DNA from: DATIXJ01 sp035518715
GTDB lineage: Bacteria; Bacteroidota; Ignavibacteria; UBA10030; SZUA-254
Direction of reading: 5' to 3'
Assembly (NCBI GenBank): GCA_035518715.1
Contig: DATIXJ010000054.1
Location: 1-64,000, forward strand
Length of the DNA stretch: 64,000 nt
Position numbers and translations under genes: made by a program. Positions 34,770 to 42,454 of the stretch are shown piece after piece (the first letter of the stretch is position 1; each line of letters begins with the position of its first letter). A model generated the notes under the pieces. The model did not search any database. It saw only the letters and a program-made list of their open reading frames with translations, and was not told the DNA's origin.

Positions 34770-36128
34770 CTACGAGATCACTGCAGATCTTACCGCTTCA
34801 AGAAATTTTGCCGTGAAGAATGGTTCCTGTGATTTTGATTTCTTCGCAAGAAGATCGGAATAGAGTTCGGGGGAGATGATGTGGATCTTTTCAAGATAAC
34901 ATGCGACTGCCCCGGATGCTGCCTTCCCCGGGCCACAGAGAGAACGAAAAGGAAGGGAAATGACGGTTGCCGCACTTTCGGGCACCGTCAGTGACGCATC
35001 AATCAGGAGCGTCGACTCCGGCTTTAGCCGTTCGAAGAGCCGCTTGTCGGTGAGCTCTGAGAGCCCGTCCGCAGAGACGACCACGACGGCATCAGGATGT
35101 TCGATGCCGGTATATTCGATTTCTTCCCGACCGAGACAGACCTCGGACAGCGAAAACCCGGAGCCTTGCGTAACCGGATTATCATTCTTTTGTGAGGCAT
35201 AAAGGCCTGAACGAGCAGCAGCTTCACAGAGGATGCCGGCCGCCGTCTGGACGCGTTCACCCGCACTCCCAGCTATGACCAGCCCCATCTGATTCCGGAG
35301 TGTATGTGCGCTTTGTGCAATAACAGCAGACCCGGCGGGAGCTGACCACGAAATTTCCACCTGGGGAAATTTTCTCCGATAAGCATCACCGAATTCCGGC
35401 CGTTCGGTCGAGCGCTTCAGCATGCCGAACCGCTGTCCGGAGCGTTCGATGATCTCTCGAAGGGCTTTCCCGGAAATCTCATTACGCGACGTACCATGCT
35501 CCGTGCACAGCTCGACGATCTCGACGAGTGAGAACCCGGGATGTGCGATCGCATCGACAATAACACCTGCGAGATCATGATCCGTTGCAAGCTCTCGCGC
35601 AACAAACCCTGCATGCGCATCTTCGACTACGCGGCAGAGGTCGATCGGAGGGATGAGATTTCCCCTGGGTGTTGTCGGGGTGATAAATTCGAGCGGAGAA
35701 AATGCCGAGTTTTGCCCGCCCGTCATGCCGAAGAGAAAATTATTGCACAGGAGGACTGTCACATCCACATTCAACAATGCGGCGTTGACAAGATGGAGGA
35801 GACCGATCATCGCGCCGCCATCACCGATGAGCACAACAGTCTTGAGATTGGAATCCCGGAGGACGCTGTCGGCAAGCTCGATGCCGGTGGCAAATGCCGT
35901 CGATCTTCCGTGCGTTGTGTGAACCGAATGGGGAAGCTCAAATAACGCATCCGCCAGCCCGATGCAGCCGATATCGCTAACGAGGTTCACTTTTGCCGGG
36001 TCGAGCTGCAGTTTCACGAGAGCATCGTTGAGTTTTCGGATGACATGGGAATGGCCGCATCCTTTGCAGAAGGGCATCGCGCACGGCTCGGTTAAGAATG
36101 TTGTGGGAGAGGTGTCGAGTTCCATCAT
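34770..36128 (-). CDS. 2-Oxoacid:ferredoxin oxidoreductase, beta-gamma fusion subunit
   Basis: 452 residues. The N-terminal half binds thiamine diphosphate: CKGCGHSHVIRKLNDAL, THGRSTAFATGIELAD and GDGGAMIGLLHLVNAALLNVDVTVLLCNN (GDG...NN motif). The C-terminal half (about 270-440) is a gamma domain: MGLVIAGSAGERVQTAAGILCEAAARSGLYASQKND and GREEIEYTGIEHPDAVVVVS. The enzyme splits or makes 2-oxoacids with CoA and ferredoxin. The substrate (pyruvate, 2-oxoglutarate or branched acid) is not decided by sequence. Its ATG overlaps the stop of the alpha gene (ATGATGG), so the pair is coupled. No 4Fe-4S delta subunit is seen. Confidence 0.88.
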   Translation of the reverse strand: MMELDTSPTTFLTEPCAMPFCKGCGHSHVIRKLNDALVKLQLDPAKVNLVSDIGCIGLADALFELPHSVHTTHGRSTAFATGIELADSVLRDSNLKTVVLIGDGGAMIGLLHLVNAALLNVDVTVLLCNNFLFGMTGGQNSAFSPLEFITPTTPRGNLIPPIDLCRVVEDAHAGFVARELATDHDLAGVIVDAIAHPGFSLVEIVELCTEHGTSRNEISGKALREIIERSGQRFGMLKRSTERPEFGDAYRRKFPQVEISWSAPAGSAVIAQSAHTLRNQMGLVIAGSAGERVQTAAGILCEAAARSGLYASQKNDNPVTQGSGFSLSEVCLGREEIEYTGIEHPDAVVVVSADGLSELTDKRLFERLKPESTLLIDASLTVPESAATVISLPFRSLCGPGKAASGAVACYLEKIHIISPELYSDLLAKKSKSQEPFFTAKFLEAVRSAVIS

Positions 36129-37243
36129 ATCACCCTGAGGATTTCATCCGGCGTGATCATTGAGCCGATCTTGTTCACCCCCACAACATCATATCCCTTC
36201 AGCAGTGATCCGAGGAGCATCCGGTACTGTCCGTTGAGATTTTCTTCAGCGATTACAATGCGTCGTACACCTCGTGCAGCATTCAGGATCTGAGCTTCCG
36301 GGATGGGAAAAAGCGTCAGCAGGTTCAGCGAAGACACTTTCTTACCCTGCTCACGTGCAATCCTGACGGCGGATTTCATGGCTCTTGCCGTGATGCCGAA
36401 ACTGATCACGAGCGTTTCCGCATCATGCGCACAATCGCTCTTGATCACCGTCAGATCACTCTTGCGTTCGGTGACTTTTGCCTCGAGGTGGTGCAGAACC
36501 TCGAGTGTTTCCGCATCATTTTTCTTTAGCTCGCCGGCTTTGTTGTGCGCAGAGCCGGTAGCGGTGACCTTGAATTCTTCTCCGACCGGGGCAAAGAGGG
36601 GAACATCGCCAAGCGAAGAGAATGCATACGTCTTGAGATCTCCGTTCTTTCGGCCACCCGTAACCTGACTGCGGTCGATACAATCTTTCAGATCGAGACG
36701 CCCATAATCCACCGTTTCTGTGGTCATACCAACTTCCTTGTCCGTCAGGAGGATCACCGGCATCCTGAGCAACTCGGCACAGTTAAACGCGTGGACGGTC
36801 AGCTCAAAGGATTCCGCGGGAGTACTCGGTGCAAACACCGGCAGTGTGTAACCTCCGCTTGTACAGAATTCTGAAAGAAGGATATCTCCCTGCGCTCCCT
36901 GTGTCGCCCCTCCGGTGCTGGGTCCGAGCCGCTGCACGAGGGCGATCACGACCGGTGTTTCGGTCATCAACGCATACTGGAGCGTTTCGATCATCAGCGC
37001 CCATCCGGGTCCCGAGGTGGCGGTCATTGCTTTCACGCCGCGCATGGATGCACCGACACAATATGCAAGAGCGGAAATTTCGTCGGGAGAGCTCAGCGCA
37101 AGATCACCGCGCTGCTGCAGAAGCTCGATCATCGACTTGTAAATGCCTGATGCGGGTGTAATCGGATAACCGGCAAAAAACCGGCAGCCGGCGTACACGG
37201 CACCCTCCGCGATCATCTGATTTCCAGAACGAAGCTGCATCAT
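36125..37243 (-). CDS. 2-Oxoacid:ferredoxin oxidoreductase alpha subunit
   Basis: 372 residues. The N-terminal pyrimidine-binding domain has QMIAEGAVYAGCRFFAGYPITPASGIYKSM and ATSGPGWALMIETLQYALMTETPVVIALVQRLGPSTG, the KorA-type signature (GYPITP, TSGPG, GPSTG). A C-terminal transketolase-like domain holds LVISFGITARAMKSAVRIAREQGKKVSSLNLLTLFPIPE. It pairs with the fused beta-gamma gene immediately downstream. A 96-residue gene lies 13 bp upstream and probably shares the transcript. Confidence 0.93.
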   Translation of the reverse strand: MMQLRSGNQMIAEGAVYAGCRFFAGYPITPASGIYKSMIELLQQRGDLALSSPDEISALAYCVGASMRGVKAMTATSGPGWALMIETLQYALMTETPVVIALVQRLGPSTGGATQGAQGDILLSEFCTSGGYTLPVFAPSTPAESFELTVHAFNCAELLRMPVILLTDKEVGMTTETVDYGRLDLKDCIDRSQVTGGRKNGDLKTYAFSSLGDVPLFAPVGEEFKVTATGSAHNKAGELKKNDAETLEVLHHLEAKVTERKSDLTVIKSDCAHDAETLVISFGITARAMKSAVRIAREQGKKVSSLNLLTLFPIPEAQILNAARGVRRIVIAEENLNGQYRMLLGSLLKGYDVVGVNKIGSMITPDEILRVI

Positions 37244-37255
37244 ACCACCATTTTT

Positions 37256-37546
37256 TCAATCAGCGATGGAACCTGTGAGCTCCCGCCGCTCATGTATATC
37301 AAACTGGACGCGTTCCAATAGTTGAATTCTCTTTTGCTGCTCATCGATCATTTGTGCGATAATGGGCTGTACATCATAACCGATTTTATCAAGAATATAT
37401 CTGTAAAAATCCGACATAAACGTTTCCCGGCGGATCGCTTCGGCGATAACCTCTTCTTCATCTGCTGCGCCGACACCCCGAGTTTCCTGTTCATCATTTC
37501 TTCCCGTTTGCACAGTGGACTCCTTCCGTCGACTAATCAGAAACAC
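37256..37546 (-). CDS. Small helical protein linked to the 2-oxoacid oxidoreductase operon
   Basis: 96 residues, highly charged. After a basic and then acidic N-terminal stretch come two predicted helices (about 33-54, EEVIAEAIRRETFMSDFYRYI, and 62-88, IIAQMIDEQQKRIQLLERVQ). The pattern is vaguely like a ferritin-type helix pair, but I cannot find the full metal-binding residues (no ExxH). Unrecognised. It ends 13 bp before the alpha subunit gene, so it may be an accessory or assembly factor of that enzyme. Start codon chosen as the first ATG. Confidence 0.6.
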   Translation of the reverse strand: MFLISRRKESTVQTGRNDEQETRGVGAADEEEVIAEAIRRETFMSDFYRYILDKIGYDVQPIIAQMIDEQQKRIQLLERVQFDIHERRELTGSIAD

Positions 37547-37686
37547 CGCGACAATTTCAATCCGTCAATCATCGTGCCAAAGAGCATACTTCAAATTCCA
37601 TCGGGATTGAGGGATGATTTAGGAGATAGGGTCAAAGTGGCGAAAAAGAAGCAGGGGCTAATCCTCTGATATGAAATTCTTCTCAG

Positions 37687-37728
37687 GGATGAAAGGGTCC
37701 GGTCTCTCACATTTCGAAAATGAGAAAG
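37687..37728 (-). terminator. Long imperfect hairpin downstream of the TonB-domain gene
   Basis: GGGTCCG and CGGACCC arms enclose an inner CATTT/AAATG stem with mismatches. On the minus strand the 3' side is followed by CTTTCATCC, a weak T stretch. It may end the TonB-domain transcript. Confidence 0.45.
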
Positions 37729-37793
37729 CGGACCCCTCTCACTCTGGGAAGTGCATCGGCATCGGCTCGATATGCCACGAATTATTTCCGCGG

Positions 37794-38246
37794 TCACAGC
37801 TTGAAATGAAACGGAACCATTACCCACACCCGTACAAATTTCCCTTTATCGATTGCCGGAGTAAATTTCCATTTCATGATTGCGTCGATGGCCGCAGTAT
37901 CAAAGATTTGATTATCACTTCTCATCACGACGGCTTTCTTCACCGCGCCGTCGGTATCGACGAGCGCCTTCACCCAAACGGTTCCCTCGATTCCAGCTCG
38001 ACGCGCCGAGTCAGGATAAACCGGATTCACACTGGATAGGGGTACCGGCTGTTTATCAACCGGCACAAAATCCGGCGTATACACTGGCATATGACGATCA
38101 AGTGTTGTATCGCCCACAACGACAGGCATCCGGTCAGGCCAGACCGGCTTCTTCGGAACCTGTTGCTTCAGGGGTTGTGCGTCAAGGACTGATGTAAGAA
38201 AACAGGAAAGAAATGCGGCGGCGAAAAGAATGTCTCTTGTCTTCAT
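37794..38246 (-). CDS. TonB C-terminal domain protein, exported
   Basis: 150 residues. The signal peptide is 1-23 (ILFAAAFLSCFLTSVLDAQ), with an apparent cleavage site after DA. A proline-rich segment PVWPDRMPVVV and the TonB box region follow (about 70-150): VNPVYPDSARRAGIEGTVWVKALVDTDGAVKKAVVMRSDNQIFDTAAIDAIMKWKFTPA. TonB proteins pass proton-motive energy to outer-membrane receptors. This one has a cleavable-looking leader and little room for a membrane anchor and periplasmic spacer, so it may act as a free periplasmic TonB-like protein. No exbB or exbD is near. Confidence 0.86.
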   Translation of the reverse strand: MKTRDILFAAAFLSCFLTSVLDAQPLKQQVPKKPVWPDRMPVVVGDTTLDRHMPVYTPDFVPVDKQPVPLSSVNPVYPDSARRAGIEGTVWVKALVDTDGAVKKAVVMRSDNQIFDTAAIDAIMKWKFTPAIDKGKFVRVWVMVPFHFKL

Positions 38247-38448
38247 TGGATCCTCCTGGCTGTTGATTGTCCGAACGAAGAATTACAAGAACGGTGCCAA
38301 CGCCAACTCCCCGGACTTCGGTCGGAATCAAACATGTTCCGCAGGCGAGGATTGCAAATTGCAACCCCGCCAGCGGAACTTCAGCTATCCTTTAGACAAA
38401 CAAATACTTACCGAAGTTGCAGAATGCAATCGGACGCATCAAAATTCA

Positions 38449-39684
38449 TCACTTCGAACTCACATTCATCAGATCCCTGATCGCATCCTTATGGATCATG
38501 AAGCCGAGCATCTTCAATTTTACGAAATCCTCACGGAAGAAATAATACCCCGGATGATTGTTGTTTCTCGACCCGGAACCAGAATCTTTGATCAGGTACC
38601 AGTCCAGTCCGTCCTTTTGTGTATATCCTACAAGGTGGATGCCGTGGTCATCGCCTGTCGTCCCGTTGCTGAACCGGAACTCCCGTGCGTACTCGTCAAT
38701 TGCATTTGCCGGTATGTCAAAGCTCGGAATGACTGCGAGTCCCGCATGGCCGTCGATTCCGGCTTCCGACACATCACCGAAGATCGCCATCGTGTAACCG
38801 TTCCGGATGGCTTTCTTGACCGCATTCGTATATGCATCGAGGGGAACATTAAGATACTCCGCGCTGTGCCACCAGTTGTCTCCCACTTCGTACTCGACGT
38901 ATGTGTTGTACGGTTTTTCGAGGAGTGAGATCACCGCAACATAATCGTCGAGATTCAGCTTCACGACTTTCTGGAGATACTCGTGCGGTGTAAGCTGTTT
39001 ACCGTCGACTTCCACGCTCTTCGGGGGCTCGCCGATGTAATGATTGAGTATCGATTTGATGGTGGCCGTGACTTCATCCTCATTCCAGACATTTTGGGAT
39101 TTCACGGATTGCAGATACGCCGACATCTCCTCAAAGAGCTTGCCGTGATCATGGAACGGCTGTCCGTTCTTGAGTCCGGTATAGCTTTCCTCCGGGACGA
39201 TGCCGTATTTTTTCCAGATCCTCGTCACGGCATTCGCTTCCGATCCCTCACCAAAAACGGAATTGCCGCGTTCGGTCACAAACCGGCGGGCTTTTTCCAC
39301 ATACTCCCAGTAGACGGTGTATAATTCCGAGAGCTTGATCTCGCGTTTGGAAAGCCGGTAAATTTCAGACTCAAGAAATGAGGTGGTGGAGAAGCACCAG
39401 CACATGCCGGAGAGTGCCTGGGAGACCGGTTTATTATGCCAGTACGAGGTGAAGTCGGCAGGTGAAGCCGGCGCGTTGATGCCGCTGAAGTCGACAATGT
39501 ACCGTTTCTTCGGCGGGATATCCTTCTTGGAAAACGCATCGAGCGCCTTGCGGGCAGAGTCGAGAAATTCATTTTTCGGTTCAACAAATTTTCCGCGATC
39601 GCGGTGTTCGGGCTGAGCGGCAACGCGAAGTATCGGGGAGATCGCGATCATCGTGAAGACAAGAATGTGCACAATCCTTCGCAT
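38449..39684 (-). CDS. C1 family (bleomycin hydrolase-like) cysteine peptidase, exported
   Basis: 411 residues. The signal peptide is 1-23 (ILVFTMIAISPILRVAAQ). The active-site Cys is C95 in ALSGMCWCFSTTSFLE. The His box is TTGDDHGIHLVGYTQKDG, and the third box is WYLIKDSGSGSRNNNHPGYYFF, where the papain-fold Asn is replaced by Asp. It resembles the bacterial aminopeptidase C family, with a leader that directs it to the periplasm. It probably degrades peptides. The gene lies divergent from the sigma-54 activator gene. Confidence 0.9.
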   Translation of the reverse strand: MRRIVHILVFTMIAISPILRVAAQPEHRDRGKFVEPKNEFLDSARKALDAFSKKDIPPKKRYIVDFSGINAPASPADFTSYWHNKPVSQALSGMCWCFSTTSFLESEIYRLSKREIKLSELYTVYWEYVEKARRFVTERGNSVFGEGSEANAVTRIWKKYGIVPEESYTGLKNGQPFHDHGKLFEEMSAYLQSVKSQNVWNEDEVTATIKSILNHYIGEPPKSVEVDGKQLTPHEYLQKVVKLNLDDYVAVISLLEKPYNTYVEYEVGDNWWHSAEYLNVPLDAYTNAVKKAIRNGYTMAIFGDVSEAGIDGHAGLAVIPSFDIPANAIDEYAREFRFSNGTTGDDHGIHLVGYTQKDGLDWYLIKDSGSGSRNNNHPGYYFFREDFVKLKMLGFMIHKDAIRDLMNVSSK

Positions 39685-40040
39685 GGAATTTTTCCTTTCA
39701 TGAAATGGTAAGAGTGCCTGGAACTCGGATACTTTATGCTGAAGAGCGGAGGGAGCCGCAACCGGGATTTGAGGAATGCGCTTGAACTGCTGATAGTTTT
39801 AATATACACGTTCGGCGTTTGAATTCCAAAGTGCTCCTCGATATGGGCGTTTCATCAGCACCACCGGAAAATGCCTCAACTCGTCAGGCGTACTTGACAT
39901 TGACGAGAGGAACTTGCATCTTTCGATTCCAACATGAAGAATTTTCTCCAGTCCTCAGGTGTCAGGACATCGGGCAGAGCATTCACTCTGTCCGGGAAGG
40001 AAACTCCGCCGACAACACACGTTATGAGATTCCACGCACG
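39685..40040. other. Divergent gap between C1 peptidase and sigma-54 activator
   Basis: The true start of the activator is probably 40041, so this whole stretch is non-coding. I see no sigma-54 promoter and no clear operator in it. A weak TTGAAC / TATACA pair is present near 39782-39808. Confidence 0.4.
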
Positions 40041-41390
40041 ATGAATTCCATCCTCTTCATACGAATCGACGGCGAGCTGAACCGCAAGCTCTTCGAGAAA
40101 CTCCGCGCCGAGGGGATCGGCATCGTTGAGAAACACTCGATTGCCGAGGCAGAAGACCATCTTCAGGCGGAACAGCTCCCCCTGTGCGTTGTCCGGTGCT
40201 CACAGTCAACGAAAGAGATTCTTAAGGCCGTTGCCTACCTGCGTCAGCATTTCCCGTCGATGAAGGTGATCCTGAGCGTACAGAAGGGGACGGTTGAAGA
40301 AGCCGTCGAAGCGATGAAGCGCGGGATCTCGGATTACCTCATTGGAAATTCGGCCACCCCGCGTGTCGTTGAGGCAATTACGAATTTCATCCCCGCCGGA
40401 GAGCAGGGGCTCGGCCGGCCGGGAAGCGCCGAGGCGGATGGTGCCGTCAAAGATGCGGATGCAGTCCTCGTGGGGCAGAGCTCTGCGATTTGTGAAATCC
40501 GGTCAGCGGTCAATCTTGTTGCGAAATCGCAGACACCCGTCCTGATAACGGGAGAAAGCGGGACCGGAAAGGAAGTTGTTGTCCGGCTTATTCACCAGCA
40601 GAGCAACCGCGGGCAAAAGCCGTTCGTGGCGTTGAACTGCGCATCCTTACCGAAAGACGTCATTGAGAATGAACTCTTCGGTCATGAAAAAGGCGCGTTC
40701 ACAGGGGCGCTTGCAAAGAAAGCGGGCTGCTTCGAGCTTGCGAACGGGGGCACTCTTCTGTTCGATGAAATCGCAGAGATGAGTCCTGAAACGCAGGCGA
40801 AGCTTCTGCGGGCGATCGAAACGCAAAAATTCCGGCGGCTGGGGGGAAAGGAAGAAGTGCGTGTTGATGTGAGGATGATCGCCGCTACAAACAAGAATAT
40901 CTCCGCCGCTCTGAAGTCGAAGGAATTGCGTGAAGATCTGTACTACCGTTTAAGCGTGATCGAAATTTTCATTCCGCCTCTTCGTGAGCGGAAGGAAGAT
41001 ATTCCGCTTCTCGTGGACCATTTCCTCTCCCTCTTCGCGGTAAAATACGGCAAGCCGAGGCAGCAATTCACCGAAGAATCACTCACCATGCTCTGCAGTT
41101 ACGACTGGCCCGGAAATGTCCGGGAAATCCGGAACGTCGTAGAGCGGGCACTCGTCATCTGCCCTCACGACGAAATCACCCCGCAATATCTTCCCGAGCG
41201 GATTCACCGGCAGGCACCATCGCAGCATTCCATTACCATACCGATCGGCAGCTCGGCGCGGGAAGCCGAACGGATGCTCATCCTCAGAACGCTTGCGTCA
41301 TCGGGCAACAACAAGGCAAAGACGGCAAAAATTCTCGGGATGAGCAGGAAGACCCTCCACAACAAGCTGCAGAGTTTCGGACAGAGGTAG
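40041..41390 (+). CDS. Sigma-54-dependent Fis-family transcriptional activator with degenerate receiver
   Basis: 449 residues from the ATG at 40041, where the receiver-like domain begins (MNSILFIRIDGELNRKL); an upstream in-frame start would add 74 residues of no known domain. Residues 1-115 look like a response-regulator receiver but lack the phosphoacceptor Asp (VVRCSQS at about 50-56). The AAA+ domain (about 140-370) has Walker A GESGTGKE, the sigma-54 contact loop GAFTGA (G218-A223) and GGTLLFDEIAEM. The C-terminal HTH is Fis type (NNKAKTAKILGMSRKTLHNKLQ). It is expected to activate -24/-12 promoters. Its targets are unknown; candidate sites are at 56.8 kb. Confidence 0.92.
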   Translation: MNSILFIRIDGELNRKLFEKLRAEGIGIVEKHSIAEAEDHLQAEQLPLCVVRCSQSTKEILKAVAYLRQHFPSMKVILSVQKGTVEEAVEAMKRGISDYLIGNSATPRVVEAITNFIPAGEQGLGRPGSAEADGAVKDADAVLVGQSSAICEIRSAVNLVAKSQTPVLITGESGTGKEVVVRLIHQQSNRGQKPFVALNCASLPKDVIENELFGHEKGAFTGALAKKAGCFELANGGTLLFDEIAEMSPETQAKLLRAIETQKFRRLGGKEEVRVDVRMIAATNKNISAALKSKELREDLYYRLSVIEIFIPPLRERKEDIPLLVDHFLSLFAVKYGKPRQQFTEESLTMLCSYDWPGNVREIRNVVERALVICPHDEITPQYLPERIHRQAPSQHSITIPIGSSAREAERMLILRTLASSGNNKAKTAKILGMSRKTLHNKLQSFGQR

Positions 41391-41454
41391 CCCACTTCCT
41401 GGCACCTTCTCCCCTCTTTACAATCCACAAAAAATGAACGGAGTCATGAGACAA

Positions 41455-42240
41455 TCAGACTCGTTGACTCTTATCGTTTTTTCCTTTGTAGATGAAAATT
41501 ACGTTGTGGTAAAAATGTATCGAAGTGATGTGCTGGTCGTAATAGGAAGGTGTGTAGCCGGGAGAGTCGAATTCTGTATAATTAATTCCATCGATGAATT
41601 TTTTGAAATATCCCATGCTTGTGGAGCGATCATTCAAATTGCTGCTCGATCCGCCGAAGGCGGGCCAGTACGCCGTTTGAGTATCTTCGATGACATAAAT
41701 GCCCGGCTCGCGCAAACGGGGAAAGAGAAACTCAAATGATCTGATGACGTGTTCGTTCATATGACTCCCGTCATCAATGATGATATCCGGCTCTCCAATC
41801 TCCCCCAGAACTTTCTCCAGAAATGCCTCATCCACCTGTGAACCCCTGAAGGTTCGTATGCGCCGCTCGTTGTGGGGGGACTTATCCTCGATATCGATCC
41901 CGTAAATTCTGCTTCTGAAGAAAAACGTTCTCCACATTCTCAGCGAGCCGCCACCCCGGAGGGGGTTATCCCACCCGCCGATCCCGATTTCCAGGAGCTT
42001 CAATCTCCTCCGGCGCAGCGGCTGGAAATGCCGCTGGTAGTATTGAGCATACCAGTGAACATTCCACTTATCGGTAGAATAAACGGATGCCAGCGCCCTG
42101 AGGTTCTTTCCGAACAACAGACGAAAGACGCAGTGCTGAATCCAGCGAAAATGAAGTCCCTGGTATGCGAGAAGCCGGTCTCGCTGTTCGGGTTTGAGCG
42201 AATTTCGAAGAAGGTTCTTTATTCGTGATATCATCATCAA
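41455..42240 (-). CDS. MycE-like class I SAM-dependent methyltransferase
   Basis: 261 residues. LASVYSTDKWNVHWYAQYYQRHF and LLEIGIGGWDNPLRGGGSLRMW (SAM motif I) match the family of macrolide 3''-O-methyltransferases such as MycE. The acidic metal-binding motif DIIIDDGSHMNEHVIRSFEFLFPRL is also present. These enzymes methylate sugar hydroxyls. Given the nearby envelope-polymer genes, a glycan target is plausible but only inferred. The gene is convergent with the activator gene (64 bp). Confidence 0.85.
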   Translation of the reverse strand: MMMISRIKNLLRNSLKPEQRDRLLAYQGLHFRWIQHCVFRLLFGKNLRALASVYSTDKWNVHWYAQYYQRHFQPLRRRRLKLLEIGIGGWDNPLRGGGSLRMWRTFFFRSRIYGIDIEDKSPHNERRIRTFRGSQVDEAFLEKVLGEIGEPDIIIDDGSHMNEHVIRSFEFLFPRLREPGIYVIEDTQTAYWPAFGGSSSNLNDRSTSMGYFKKFIDGINYTEFDSPGYTPSYYDQHITSIHFYHNVIFIYKGKNDKSQRV

Positions 42241-42454
42241 CCGAGTTATGCCCCGCCGGAGTTCGCGCCCGGAGGCCTGCTATTATGCAAAGGAACGCTG
42301 CGTCTTCAAACGAGGCAAAATGTACTCAAAACCCGGCAGTAATCCAATTTGCTGAGACAGGGTTTGGCAGAGCGGCACGAAGGGAAGAGACCGGAAGTCG
42401 ATCAGAGTTTTGAGAGAAGCGAACGTGTGAGTTGCCCGGACATGTCCGGCATTT
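42241..42454. other. Intergenic region with the palindrome CCGGACATGTCCGG
   Basis: A perfect 14-bp palindrome lies at 42436-42449, 6-19 bp after the stop of the upstream-most GH18 gene. It lacks a T-run on the minus strand and is not a convincing terminator. Confidence 0.45.

Noticed and set aside
37256..37546. Encapsulated-ferritin-like or rubrerythrin-like protein
   Set aside because: The helix pair is suggestive, but the Glu and ExxH ligands needed for a di-iron site are not present.
42436..42449. CCGGACATGTCCGG as terminator of the GH18 gene
   Set aside because: A perfect palindrome, but no T-run follows on the minus strand; it may be a binding site or chance.
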